A DNA stretch of 15,649 bases, from assembly GCA_035310015.1 (NCBI GenBank), contig DATGEO010000153.1:1-15649 (forward strand), in the 5' to 3' direction. This DNA is from DATGEO01 sp035310015 (GTDB taxonomy: Bacteria > Chloroflexota > Dormibacteria > Dormibacterales > Dormibacteraceae). A model generated the notes under the pieces. The model ran no database searches. It saw nothing but the letters and a program-made list of their open reading frames with translations, and was not told the origin of the DNA. How positions within the stretch are numbered: position 1 is the first letter of the stretch; each line of letters begins with the position of its first letter. The translations under genes and the position numbers were made by a program. Positions 6,353-13,558 of this stretch are shown here, piece after piece.

Positions 6353-7573
6353 ATGAGCAACCAGGAAGTGGCGGTCATCAGCGGCGTGCGCAGCCCGTTC
6401 GGCAGGTTCGGGGGCGCGCTGAAGGACTTCACGCTCCCGACGCTCGGCGGCCTGGTCTTCGCGGAGGCCATCCGCAGGGCAGGCATCGAGCCGGCGGACG
6501 TCGAAGAGGTCGCCACCGGCGTCAACCTGCCCGGCGCCGACCGCTCGATCGCGCGCCAGGTGCTCATCGAGGCCGGCGTCCCGACGAACCGCGTCGCCTA
6601 CACGGTCGACCGCGCGTGCTGCTCGTCGCTCGCGGCTGTGAACATGGCCTCGCGCTCGATCCGCCTGGGCGAGGCCGAAATCGCGCTCGCGGGCGGCACG
6701 GAGAACATGAGCAAGGTGCCGTACTTCCTCACCGACTTCCGGTGGGGGCACCGCCTCGGCGACGTCAACCTCAAAGACCAGCTGGTCATCGCCGACCCGA
6801 TGACCGGCAAGCCCCGCGCGGTCCAGGCCGGCGACGAGGCGCTCGAGTACGGCGTGTCGCGAGAGGAGCAGGACCGCTGGGCGCTGCAGAGCCACGAGCG
6901 CTACTTCAAAGCCAAGGCCGCGTGCCATTTCAAGGACGAGGTCATGGCCATCGAGGTGCCGCAGGAGCGCGGCGAGCCGATCCAGTTCACGGAGGACGAA
7001 TCCCCGCGCGCCGACGTGTCGCTCGAGAAGCTGGCGAAGCTGCCCACCGTGTACGGGAGCCCAACGGTGACGGCCGGCAATGCGCCCGGGCTCAACACGG
7101 GCAGCTCGGCGCTCGTCCTGATGTCGCCAGAGGAGGCGAGGCGCCGGGGCAAGAAGCCGCTCGCCACGCTGATGGCCTGGGCCATGGCCTCGGGCCACCC
7201 CGACAAGCTGGCGTCGATCCCCGCGGAGTCCGCCCGCCTGTCGCTGGAGAAGGCGGGGCTCACGATCAACGACATGGACCTGATCGAGATCAACGAGGCG
7301 TTCGCGGCGATGCCGCTCGTGTCGACGCTGATCATGGGCGGCCGCGACCCCAAGAAGACGGAGGCGATTCGCGCCAGGACCAACGTGAACGGCGGCGCCA
7401 TCGCGATCGGACACCCCACCGGGGCGACCGGCGCGCGCCTGATCATGACCCTCGTTTACGAGCTGCGCCGGCGGCGCGAGGCCTCAGGCGAGTCGCGGCC
7501 GTTCTACGGAATAGCGACCATCTGCGGCGGCATCGGCGAGGGCGAGGCCGTCATCGTCAAGGTCGACGGCTAG
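6353..7573 (+). CDS. Acetyl-CoA acetyltransferase family thiolase
   Basis: A 406-residue thiolase. The nucleophile is Cys89 in DRACCSSL (87-94), NEAFA (314-318) and GHPTGATGAR (353-362) carry the Asn and His354 of the active site, and CGGIGEG (391-397) carries the second catalytic Cys391. GNAPGLNTGSSALVLMS (242-258) is the usual late block. Such enzymes split 3-ketoacyl-CoA with CoA (degradative) or join two acetyl-CoA (biosynthetic). Which applies here cannot be decided; pairing with a CoA-transferase favours degradation. Start ATG 6353 has a strong GAGGAGA ribosome site about 6 bases upstream, unlike most other starts in the window. Oddity: Cys-Cys in the active-site loop where Cys-Ala/Gly-Ser is commoner. 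Confidence 0.93.
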   Translation: MSNQEVAVISGVRSPFGRFGGALKDFTLPTLGGLVFAEAIRRAGIEPADVEEVATGVNLPGADRSIARQVLIEAGVPTNRVAYTVDRACCSSLAAVNMASRSIRLGEAEIALAGGTENMSKVPYFLTDFRWGHRLGDVNLKDQLVIADPMTGKPRAVQAGDEALEYGVSREEQDRWALQSHERYFKAKAACHFKDEVMAIEVPQERGEPIQFTEDESPRADVSLEKLAKLPTVYGSPTVTAGNAPGLNTGSSALVLMSPEEARRRGKKPLATLMAWAMASGHPDKLASIPAESARLSLEKAGLTINDMDLIEINEAFAAMPLVSTLIMGGRDPKKTEAIRARTNVNGGAIAIGHPTGATGARLIMTLVYELRRRREASGESRPFYGIATICGGIGEGEAVIVKVDG

Positions 7574-7585
7574 AGATCACCGAAA

Positions 7586-7609
7586 CGCGCGTCTTGCACA
7601 AGACGTGCG
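7586..7609. terminator. Hairpin 1 of a GCAC-loop pair
   Basis: CGCGCGTCTT pairs with AAGACGTGCG through 10 positions (one G-T) around a GCAC loop at 7596-7599. It lies 12 bases after the thiolase stop. The stem is strong but no T-run follows on either strand, so intrinsic termination is uncertain. With hairpin 2 it fills the space between two convergent genes. Confidence 0.55.
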
Positions 7610-7627
7610 CAACGCCACGGGTTGAAG

Positions 7628-7651
7628 CGCACGTTCTGCACAGAACGTGCG
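7628..7651. terminator. Hairpin 2 of a GCAC-loop pair
   Basis: CGCACGTTCT pairs perfectly over 10 bp with AGAACGTGCG around the same GCAC loop (7638-7641). The loops are exactly 42 bp apart. Relative to hairpin 1, GTCTT became GTTCT in the left arm and AAGAC became AGAAC in the right, so pairing is kept while sequence changes. It lies 10 bases beyond the mutase stop and could serve both genes as a bidirectional terminator or mRNA end. Confidence 0.55.
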
Positions 7652-7661
7652 GAATCGAGGT

Positions 7662-9239
7662 CTAGATCACAGTGTCCGGCTCATAGGAGCCGAACACTCC
7701 GCGCAGCGTCTCACTGATCTCGCCGACCGTCGCATAGGCGCGCACGGCATCGATGGTGGGCGGCACGATCGACGCGTCGGAACGCGCGGCCTCCGCGAGC
7801 CGTTCGAGGGCCTTCTTCACCGCCGAGCCGTCGCGCTCGCGTCGCAGACGTGCGAGTCCCTCGACCTGCGCACTTTCGATCGCGGGATCGATCTCGAACG
7901 GCTCCGGCCCTGAGCCGTCCTCGACGGCGTACGCGTTGACGCCGATCACCTTGCGCTTGCCGGTTTCGATCTCCTGCTGGACGCGGTACGCCGACTCCGC
8001 GATCTGGGACTTGAACCAGCCCGACTCGATGCAGGCGAGAGCGCCGCCGAGCTCTTCGACCTTGTCGAGCTCAGCCAGGACCCGGCGCTCGATCTCGGCG
8101 GTCAGCGCCTCGATTGCGTAGGCGCCCCCCAGAGGGTCTACCACGTTCGTGATCCCGGTTTCCTCCAGGATCACCTGCTGGGTGCGCAGCGCCAGGGTCG
8201 CGGCCGACTCGGTGGGCAGGCCGAGCGTCTCGTCGTAAGCGGACGTGTGCAGCGTCTGCACGCCTCCGAGCACCGCCGCCAGCGCGTTGACGGTGACGCG
8301 GGCGACGTTGACGAGCGGCTGCTGCGCGGTGAGATTGGAGCCCGCGGAGAAGGCGAAGATCCGGAGCGCGCGGCTGTCGGGATTCTGCGCGCCGAACCGG
8401 CCGGCCATGATCCCGTCCCACACCTTGCGCGCCGCGCGATATTTCGCCACCTCCTCGAGCAGCTCCATGTCGGCGGCCAGGAACGTGAACAGCGACGGCG
8501 CGAAGTCGTCCACCGACAGACCTTTCGCGACCGCGGCGTCGCAGTAAGCGATTCCGTTCGCGAACGTGAACGCGAGCTCCTGCACCGCATTCGCGCCGGC
8601 CTCGCGCATGTGATATCCGCTCATCGACAGCGGCGTCCAGTTCGGCAGGTGGCGTGCGCAGTATTCGATGACGTCGGCGACGATTCGCAGGCCCGCGCGT
8701 GGCGGGTAGATCTGCGTTCCGCGCGCGATGTACTCCTTCAGCACGTCGTTCTGGATGAGGATCCGCACCGAGTTCGGATCGGTGCCCTTCTTCTCCGAGA
8801 GCGCGACGTTCAGCGCGAGCCACAGGTGCCCGATCGAGTTGGCCGTCGTGCGGATCTGCCGGATCTTGTCGAGCGGAATGCCGTCGAACAGCACCTCCAT
8901 GTCGGCCAGTGAGTTGATGGCTACGCCGACGCGTCCGACCTCACCTCGCGAGAGCGGGTGGTCCGAATCGAGCCCGAGCTGTGTCGGCAGGTCGAGCGCG
9001 ACCGAGAAGCCGGTCTGTCCCTGCCGGAGCAGCTCCTTGAAACGGGCGTTGGTCTGCTCGGCCGAGCCGAAGCCCGCGTACTGACCCATGATCCACGGGC
9101 GGTCGCGATACATCAGCGGAGTGATGCCGCGGACGTAGGGAGGACGGCCCGGCGGCCCTGGTTCCGTTCCGCCCGCGGCCGCCATCTCGGCGGAGCCGTA
9201 GACCGGTTGGAGCGGGATCCCGGACCGGGTTTCGCTCAT
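7662..9239 (-). CDS. Acyl-CoA (methylmalonyl-CoA) mutase, large catalytic subunit
   Basis: A 525-residue TIM-barrel subunit of a cobalamin-dependent mutase, without the C-terminal B12-binding domain, so a separate small subunit is needed; none is in the window. Evidence: GQYAGFGSAEQTNARF (52-67), DLPTQLGLDSDHPL (83-96), GTQIYPP (174-180), SMSGYHMREAGANA (205-218, active-site His210), GGVQTLHTSAYDETLGLPTE (325-344) and VVDPLGGAY (366-374). By alignment from memory, Tyr54 and Arg173 match Tyr89 and Arg207 of methylmalonyl-CoA mutase, not the Phe/Gln of isobutyryl-CoA mutase; Ala81 is not the Asp of 2-hydroxyisobutyryl-CoA mutase. This favours a carboxylated substrate, though the RTTANSIG segment is unlike classical MCM. 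It is the third gene after MaoC and the aldolase. ATG 9239 has no ribosome site but has a -10-like TAGCAT. Confidence 0.9.
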   Translation of the reverse strand: MSETRSGIPLQPVYGSAEMAAAGGTEPGPPGRPPYVRGITPLMYRDRPWIMGQYAGFGSAEQTNARFKELLRQGQTGFSVALDLPTQLGLDSDHPLSRGEVGRVGVAINSLADMEVLFDGIPLDKIRQIRTTANSIGHLWLALNVALSEKKGTDPNSVRILIQNDVLKEYIARGTQIYPPRAGLRIVADVIEYCARHLPNWTPLSMSGYHMREAGANAVQELAFTFANGIAYCDAAVAKGLSVDDFAPSLFTFLAADMELLEEVAKYRAARKVWDGIMAGRFGAQNPDSRALRIFAFSAGSNLTAQQPLVNVARVTVNALAAVLGGVQTLHTSAYDETLGLPTESAATLALRTQQVILEETGITNVVDPLGGAYAIEALTAEIERRVLAELDKVEELGGALACIESGWFKSQIAESAYRVQQEIETGKRKVIGVNAYAVEDGSGPEPFEIDPAIESAQVEGLARLRRERDGSAVKKALERLAEAARSDASIVPPTIDAVRAYATVGEISETLRGVFGSYEPDTVI

Positions 9240-9245
9240 CGTCCG

Positions 9246-9251
9246 ATGCTA
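9246..9251 (-). promoter_or_regulatory. Candidate internal -10 box (TAGCAT) for the mutase gene
   Basis: On the minus strand TAGCAT is followed by six bases and the mutase ATG, the same spacing as at the thioesterase start. Its first three bases are the TAG stop of the aldolase gene. It matches TATAAT at 4 of 6. With no ribosome site before the ATG, a leaderless internal transcript is possible; translational coupling to the aldolase is the alternative. Confidence 0.3.
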
Positions 9252-10037
9252 CGCAGAAACATCCCGTGCAGGCTTTCGGCTCGCCGACCGGCGCAGCGAT
9301 GAGGCGGCGCCGAACAGCATCAGCTCGTTGTTGCTGACGGTCACGAAGCGCACGCCCTGGGCCGACCAGAACTGCGCGGCCTTCGCGTCCGGCACCCAGA
9401 TGCCGACCGCCGCGCCGCGCTCGCCGGTGCGTGTGACGATCTCTGTGATCGCCTCGCGGACCGTGGGATGGTCGAACTGGCCCGGCAGCCCAAGCGACGT
9501 CGACAGGTCGTACGGGCCGATGAAGATCACGTCCACGCCCTCGACGTCGAGGATGCTGCCCAGGTCGGACGTCGCGAGCCGAGCCTCAACCTGCAGCACC
9601 ACCAGGGGTCGCGGCGCGTCCGGCTTCGTCAGCGATGTGAAGGGCGTGGCCGAGTAGTGCAGCTGCCGCGTCGACGGCGACGACCCGCGCGTCCCATGCG
9701 GCGGGAAGCGCGTCAGCCTCGTCGCCTCCCTGGCAGAGGCGGCCGACGAAACGCCGGGTGTGACGATGCCCGCTGCGCCGAGGTCGAGCGCCTTGCCCAC
9801 CTGTTCGGGCGCGACGAGCGGAACGCGCACCACGGGCGCGGCGCCGGACGCCTCGGCCGCGCGGATGAGGTGGGGCAGGCCTTCGGCGCCATACGGACCG
9901 TGCTCCAGGTCGAGGATCACGAAATCCCAGCCCGCCCAGCCGAGGATCTCGACCACCTCCGGGCTCGGCGTCTGGACCCAAGTCCCGTACACGGTCCGGC
10001 CGCCGGCGAGCGCCTGCCGCAGGCGCTCCGGAGTCAT
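9249..10037 (-). CDS. HpcH/HpaI-type class II aldolase
   Basis: A 262-residue protein of the HpaI/GarL aldolase family, which cleaves 4-hydroxy-2-oxo acids to pyruvate and an aldehyde using a divalent metal. FVILDLEHGPYG (39-50) carries His46, VVRVP (69-73) carries Arg71 that holds the pyruvate enolate, LDLGAAGIVTPGV (84-96) the conserved Asp85, and QVEAR (149-153) and IGPYDLS (173-179) supply the metal ligands Glu151 and Asp177. The length fits HpaI and is shorter than citrate-lyase-type CoA-ester lyases, so malyl-CoA lyase activity is less likely. The start ATG 10037 is 10 bases after the MaoC stop; GGGG at about -4 is a poor ribosome site. The mutase gene follows after 9 bases. Confidence 0.9.
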   Translation of the reverse strand: MTPERLRQALAGGRTVYGTWVQTPSPEVVEILGWAGWDFVILDLEHGPYGAEGLPHLIRAAEASGAAPVVRVPLVAPEQVGKALDLGAAGIVTPGVSSAASAREATRLTRFPPHGTRGSSPSTRQLHYSATPFTSLTKPDAPRPLVVLQVEARLATSDLGSILDVEGVDVIFIGPYDLSTSLGLPGQFDHPTVREAITEIVTRTGERGAAVGIWVPDAKAAQFWSAQGVRFVTVSNNELMLFGAASSLRRSASRKPARDVSA

Positions 10038-10047
10038 GGCCCCGGGT

Positions 10048-10491
10048 TCATGCGGGCGGCGAGACGTTGAGGAGGATCTTGATCACGCCCGCGACGCAGA
10101 CGCGCCCGTGCTGGTTGCGAATCTCGAAGTCGAGGTCGCACAGCCCGCGGTCCTCTCCTCGCGGCGTGAGCCTGGCGACCTGCGAGCGGTACGTGATGGT
10201 GTCGCCCAGGTGCACGGGGTGCACGAAGCGAATGCGCTCGAACCCGTACAGCGCGACCACCGCGGTGCCTGAGATCGGAGCCATGCCGGTCATCATCGAG
10301 ACCAGCAGCAGGCCGTGCGCGATGCGTCCGCCGAACGGTCCCTCCGCGGCAAAAGCCGCATCGTTGTGGATGGGATTCCAGTCGCCGCTGACGGCGCTGA
10401 AGAGCGCCACGTCCGTCTCCGTCACCGTGCGGCCGCGCGTCCCCGTGAACTGGTCTCCGACGGCCAGTTGATCAAAGTACTTCTCGAGCAA
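10048..10491 (-). CDS. MaoC-like (R)-enoyl-CoA hydratase
   Basis: A 147-residue hotdog hydratase. SGDWNPIHNDAAFA (35-48) is the hydratase-2 motif, with catalytic Asp37 and His42, followed by GRIAHGLLLVSMMTG (55-69). The fold adds water to trans-2-enoyl-CoA, giving (R)-3-hydroxyacyl-CoA, or does the reverse; MaoC relatives also act on mesaconyl-CoA. The start is TTG 10491 (LEKYFDQLAVGDQF), supported by an AGAGGA ribosome site 5-6 bases upstream and by the usual MaoC N-terminus. No ATG is available in this position. It leads the MaoC-aldolase-mutase operon and diverges from the SDR gene across a shared promoter region. Confidence 0.9.
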   Translation of the reverse strand: MLEKYFDQLAVGDQFTGTRGRTVTETDVALFSAVSGDWNPIHNDAAFAAEGPFGGRIAHGLLLVSMMTGMAPISGTAVVALYGFERIRFVHPVHLGDTITYRSQVARLTPRGEDRGLCDLDFEIRNQHGRVCVAGVIKILLNVSPPA

Positions 10492-10571
10492 TGTCGTCCT
10501 CTGCCAGACGGCCGCCGGTGTTCCCGAATCATAGTCGCGGCGGCGGCGATTCTCGCGCTGACTATTTGGCT

Positions 10572-10587
10572 AAACGAACGCTCGTTT
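10572..10587. promoter_or_regulatory. TetR-style palindromic operator
   Basis: AAACGAACGCTCGTTT is a 16-bp near-perfect palindrome: AAACGA and TCGTTT arms around A-CG-C. TetR-family repressors of fatty-acid and amino-acid catabolism often bind palindromes of this size with ACG/CGT half-sites. It lies 5 bp before the SDR -10 and abuts the maoC -35, so one bound repressor could silence both operons. No regulator gene is in the window. Confidence 0.65.
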
Positions 10588-10592
10588 GTCAA
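10587..10592 (-). promoter_or_regulatory. -35 box (TTGACA) for the maoC operon
   Basis: The minus strand reads a perfect TTGACA. No strong -10 follows: the candidates are CCAAAT at 17 bp (3 of 6) and AATAGT at 20 bp (4 of 6). The candidate operator occupies most of the spacer, so repression would be direct. Confidence 0.5.
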
Positions 10593-10598
10593 TACAAT
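10593..10598 (+). promoter_or_regulatory. -10 box (TACAAT) for the SDR operon
   Basis: TACAAT matches TATAAT at 5 of 6, followed by seven bases and ATG 10606, the same arrangement as at the acyltransferase gene. This predicts a leaderless SDR mRNA and rules out ATG 10597, which lies within the box. A possible weak -35 is TTGGCT at 10566-10571. Confidence 0.5.
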
Positions 10599-10605
10599 GC
10601 TTGGG

Positions 10606-11358
10606 ATGCGCTTCTCCGGCCAGACCGCCGTGGTGACCGGAGCCGGCCGGGGCATGGGCCGTGCCGTCGCCCTCGGGCTCGCGAAAGAAGGCGCGCAGGT
10701 CGTCGTTGCCGAGCTGGACCAGCCGTTCGCGGACCAGGTGGTGGCCGAGATCGAGGCAGCGGGCGGCCGCGCCCTGGCGGTAACGGTCGACATCGCCGGC
10801 GTGGACGCCGTTCGCTCGCTCTTCAAGCAGAGCGTCGACGCCTTCGGCACGGTCGACATCCTGGTCAACAACGCGGGCATCGGCATCGCCAAACCGCTGG
10901 TCGAGTACACGGAAGCGGACTGGAACCGGCAGCTCGACGTGAACCTCAAGGGCATGTTCTTCGCCACCCAGGAGGCGGCGAGGCTGATGATCCCCAAGCG
11001 CCGGGGCAAGATCGTCAACTTCGCCTCGACGGCCGCTTTCGTTTCCTCCTCGACGCCGGAGACGGCGTATGACATCAGCAAGGGCGGAGTGCGGCAGCTC
11101 ACCATCTCGGTGGCCGCGGAGCTCGCGCCGCACAACATCAACGTCAATGCGGTCGCGCCGGGGACGATCATGACGGAGCTCACGCTCAAGGTGCTGGACA
11201 CTGAGGAGAAGATGGCGCGCGCGTCAGCGAAGATCCCGCTCGGCCGGCTCGGCAAGCCCGAGGACATGGTGGGACCGGTGCTGTTCCTCTGCTCGAGCGA
11301 CGCCGACTACGTCACCGGCCAAGTGCTCGTGGTCGACGGCGGGTGGTTGCTGTTCTGA
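10606..11358 (+). CDS. Short-chain dehydrogenase/reductase (classical SDR)
   Basis: A 250-residue SDR. TGAGRGMG (11-18) is the nucleotide-binding glycine motif, NNAG (88-91) the structural motif, and Asn113, Ser141, Tyr155 and Lys159 (YDISK) form the catalytic tetrad. The C-terminal block PLGRLGKPEDMVGPVLFLCS (211-230) and YVTGQVLVVDGG are typical of the 3-oxoacyl-ACP reductase-like subgroup. The acidic residues after the second strand (VVVAELD, 32-38) favour NAD over NADP. It would interconvert an alcohol and a ketone; the substrate is unknown. Start ATG 10606 is chosen over ATG 10597 because the protein begins MRFSGQTAVVTG and a -10 box overlaps the earlier ATG. It is the first gene of the plus-strand operon, and its end overlaps the transporter gene. 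Confidence 0.93.
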   Translation: MRFSGQTAVVTGAGRGMGRAVALGLAKEGAQVVVAELDQPFADQVVAEIEAAGGRALAVTVDIAGVDAVRSLFKQSVDAFGTVDILVNNAGIGIAKPLVEYTEADWNRQLDVNLKGMFFATQEAARLMIPKRRGKIVNFASTAAFVSSSTPETAYDISKGGVRQLTISVAAELAPHNINVNAVAPGTIMTELTLKVLDTEEKMARASAKIPLGRLGKPEDMVGPVLFLCSSDADYVTGQVLVVDGGWLLF

Positions 11359-12563
11359 TCGCGGCGGAGAGGATTCCCGGCAGGGGGCTGCTCGGTCTCA
11401 AGTCACGCGTGTGGCTGATGACGCTCGGCCACCTCGTGATCGACTCGAACCCGGCGCTGCTGTTTGCGCTTCTCCCGCTTTTCGTCATGCGCCTGCACAT
11501 CAACTTCACGCTCGCGGGGACGCTCACGACCGTGCTGCTGATGACGTCGAGCGTGACGCAGCCGCTGTTCGGATACCTGCAGGACCGCTTCCCACTGGCG
11601 CCGCTGTCCGCGCTGGGGCTCCTGATCGCCGGCCTGGCGATGGGCCTGACCGGTTTCGCCAGCACTTACCCTGTGATGCTGGCGCTCATGGTCATCGCCG
11701 GGCTCGGCGTGGCCGCCTTCCACCCGCAAGCCGTGACGCAGGCCGCGCGTGCGTCCGGGAACCGGCCCGGCTGGGGAGTCGCGATCTTCTTCAGCGGCGG
11801 CTCGACCGGCACCGCCCTGATGTCGCTCGCGATCGTGCCCGCGGCCATGCTCTTCGGGCCGAACGCCACGCTGATCACGGTGGTCCCAGCAGTGATCGCG
11901 GCGTCGCTGTTCGGCCGCGCCTACCGCAGCTGGCTGCGCGTCGACCCGCGGCCGGACGGCATGACCACCGCCGCGTCGCTGCGTCCCGTCGCGCTGCCGC
12001 TGTCGATGCTGCTCGTGGTCTCGATCCTCCGCTCCGCGGTGTTGACCGCGTACCTCACTTTCCTGCCCACGCTCGTGGTGCTGCGCACGGGCAGCCTGAG
12101 CCTCGGCGCGCTCGCCCTGGCCGCATTCCTCTTCTCCGGCACGCTCGGCGCACTCATCGGCGGGGTCATCGCCAACCGGGTCGGCGGCGGGCCGGTGGTG
12201 ATCACGTCGCTGACGGGCGCGCTCGCGGCGCTGATCATCGCGCCGTGGCTGCCGGGGGAGGTGCTCGTGCCGTGGATGGTTGTCGCCGGCATCCTCCTGT
12301 TCGCGTCTGAGGCGCAGGTGACCGCGCTCGCGCAGCGCCTGCTGCCCGCGTTCGTCGGCATCGCCTCGAGCTTGATGATGGGCGTCGGCCTCGGTCTCGG
12401 CAATGTCGGGGGCGTGCTCGCGGGCGTGCTCGCCGACAGCCGCGGCCTCCAGTTCGCGCTCACGGTCACGACCCTGCTGATCGTCGGCGCCATCGCCGCG
12501 AGCGCCGTCTACCTGGCGGCCATGCGCCGCACCCTGATGCGGCCCGCACCGGTGCGCGCATGA
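11343..12563 (+). CDS. MFS transporter, Fsr (fosmidomycin resistance)-like
   Basis: A 406-residue integral membrane protein with about 10-12 hydrophobic segments. The N-terminal half, HLVIDSNPALLFALLPLF, SVTQPLFGYLQDRF, GLGVAAFHPQAVTQAA and FFSGGSTGTAL, follows the pattern of Fsr-like MFS carriers (H..D..., QPLFGY..DR, GLG.AAFHP.A, FS.GG..G.AL). These are usually proton-driven exporters, though few have known substrates. The start is unsure: GTG 11343 overlaps the SDR gene by 16 bases; GTG 11409 or ATG 11418 begins just before the first membrane segment. A GGAGAGGA at 11366-11373 has no well-placed start after it. It may export or import the compound handled by the surrounding oxidoreductases. 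It ends in an ATGA overlap with the next gene. Confidence 0.87.
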   Translation: MVAVLIAAERIPGRGLLGLKSRVWLMTLGHLVIDSNPALLFALLPLFVMRLHINFTLAGTLTTVLLMTSSVTQPLFGYLQDRFPLAPLSALGLLIAGLAMGLTGFASTYPVMLALMVIAGLGVAAFHPQAVTQAARASGNRPGWGVAIFFSGGSTGTALMSLAIVPAAMLFGPNATLITVVPAVIAASLFGRAYRSWLRVDPRPDGMTTAASLRPVALPLSMLLVVSILRSAVLTAYLTFLPTLVVLRTGSLSLGALALAAFLFSGTLGALIGGVIANRVGGGPVVITSLTGALAALIIAPWLPGEVLVPWMVVAGILLFASEAQVTALAQRLLPAFVGIASSLMMGVGLGLGNVGGVLAGVLADSRGLQFALTVTTLLIVGAIAASAVYLAAMRRTLMRPAPVRA

Positions 12564-13558
12564 AGTTCGGGGTCGGCATGTACAGCGCGCAAAAGCCGGA
12601 GGGCTCGGGCCGTTCTTTCAGGGACCTGTACGCGGACATGCTCCGCCAGGCCCGCCTCGCGGAAGAGGTCGGCCTCGACTCCTTCTGGATCGCCGAGCAT
12701 CACTTCGCCGAGGACGGCTACGCGCCCGCGATCCTGCCCGTCTGCGCGGCGGTGCTCGCGTCGACGAAGCGGCTCGTCGCCGGCACCGCTGTCGCGATCG
12801 CGTCCTTCTATCACCCGATCCGGCTGGCGGAGGACGCGATCGCGCTCGACCTGCTCAGCGGAGGCCGGTTCATGCTCGGCCTCGGCACCGCCTACCGGCC
12901 CGAGGAGTTCGCCGGCTTCGGCGTCGATCCCGCGACCGACGAGGCGCGCCTGGACGAGACGGTGGAGATCCTCGAGAAGGCATTCACCGGCATGCCGTTC
13001 TCCCACCGCGGCAAGCACTACCACGTGCCCTCGTTGACGGTCACGCCGCCGCCGTTCACCGAGGGCGGTCCACCGATGATCCTCGCCGGCGACGGCATCA
13101 TCGACCGCGACGCCATGCGCGCGGCCCAGCGCGGCAAGGCCTACATGATCGACCCGGCGCTGCCGCTCGACGAGGTGAAGCGTCTGGTCGACCTGTACGA
13201 CGGCGCCTCCACCGTGCAGCCGCAGCCGGAGCTTCCCCTGTTCAACTACGGGTTCGTAAGCGACGACGCGGATCCGTGGGAGCAGATGCGCGACGGTTTC
13301 ACGTACCTGCGCCAGACCTATGACCGATGGGCGGGCCGCGAGGTGCGTGCGGTCGAACGCGAGAACCACCGCCTTATCCTCGGCACGCGCGACCAGGTCG
13401 CCGCCGAGGTCCTCGAGTACCGCCGCCAGTTCGGCGACCGGCTGCATTTCATCATGCGGCTCGACTACCCGGGGCAGGACCCTGCCGTGTCCGACGCGGG
13501 TGTGCGCGCGTTTGGCGACGTGGCCAAGATCGTGCGCATGCGCCTCGGACAGAAATGA
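12560..13558 (+). CDS. Luciferase-like (LLM-class) flavin-dependent oxidoreductase 1
   Basis: A 332-residue TIM-barrel protein of the bacterial luciferase-like family. FWIAEHHFAEDGY (42-54), ASFYHPIRLAEDAIALDLLS (81-100), GGRFMLGLGTAYRPEEF (101-117) and FSHRGKHYHV (147-156) are the familiar blocks. AEHHF is commoner in FMN-dependent monooxygenase branches of the family than in F420-dependent ones. Members oxidise or hydroxylate small organic molecules using reduced flavin or F420; the substrate is not predictable. ATG 12560 overlaps the transporter stop (ATGA) and its own stop overlaps the next start in the same way, so it is translated as part of a coupled chain. Confidence 0.9.
   Translation: MKFGVGMYSAQKPEGSGRSFRDLYADMLRQARLAEEVGLDSFWIAEHHFAEDGYAPAILPVCAAVLASTKRLVAGTAVAIASFYHPIRLAEDAIALDLLSGGRFMLGLGTAYRPEEFAGFGVDPATDEARLDETVEILEKAFTGMPFSHRGKHYHVPSLTVTPPPFTEGGPPMILAGDGIIDRDAMRAAQRGKAYMIDPALPLDEVKRLVDLYDGASTVQPQPELPLFNYGFVSDDADPWEQMRDGFTYLRQTYDRWAGREVRAVERENHRLILGTRDQVAAEVLEYRRQFGDRLHFIMRLDYPGQDPAVSDAGVRAFGDVAKIVRMRLGQK

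Noticed and set aside
5963..7414. A 483-codon minus-strand frame opposite the CoA-transferase and thiolase
   Set aside because: It spans two convincing plus-strand genes and their gap, with Arg/His-rich shadow composition.
9249..10037. Reading the aldolase as a malyl-CoA or citramalyl-CoA lyase of the 3-hydroxypropionate cycle
   Set aside because: The length and LEHGP motif fit HpaI-type aldolases, not the CoA-ester lyase branch, so a CO2-fixation cycle is not supported despite MaoC, mutase and CoA-transferase neighbours.
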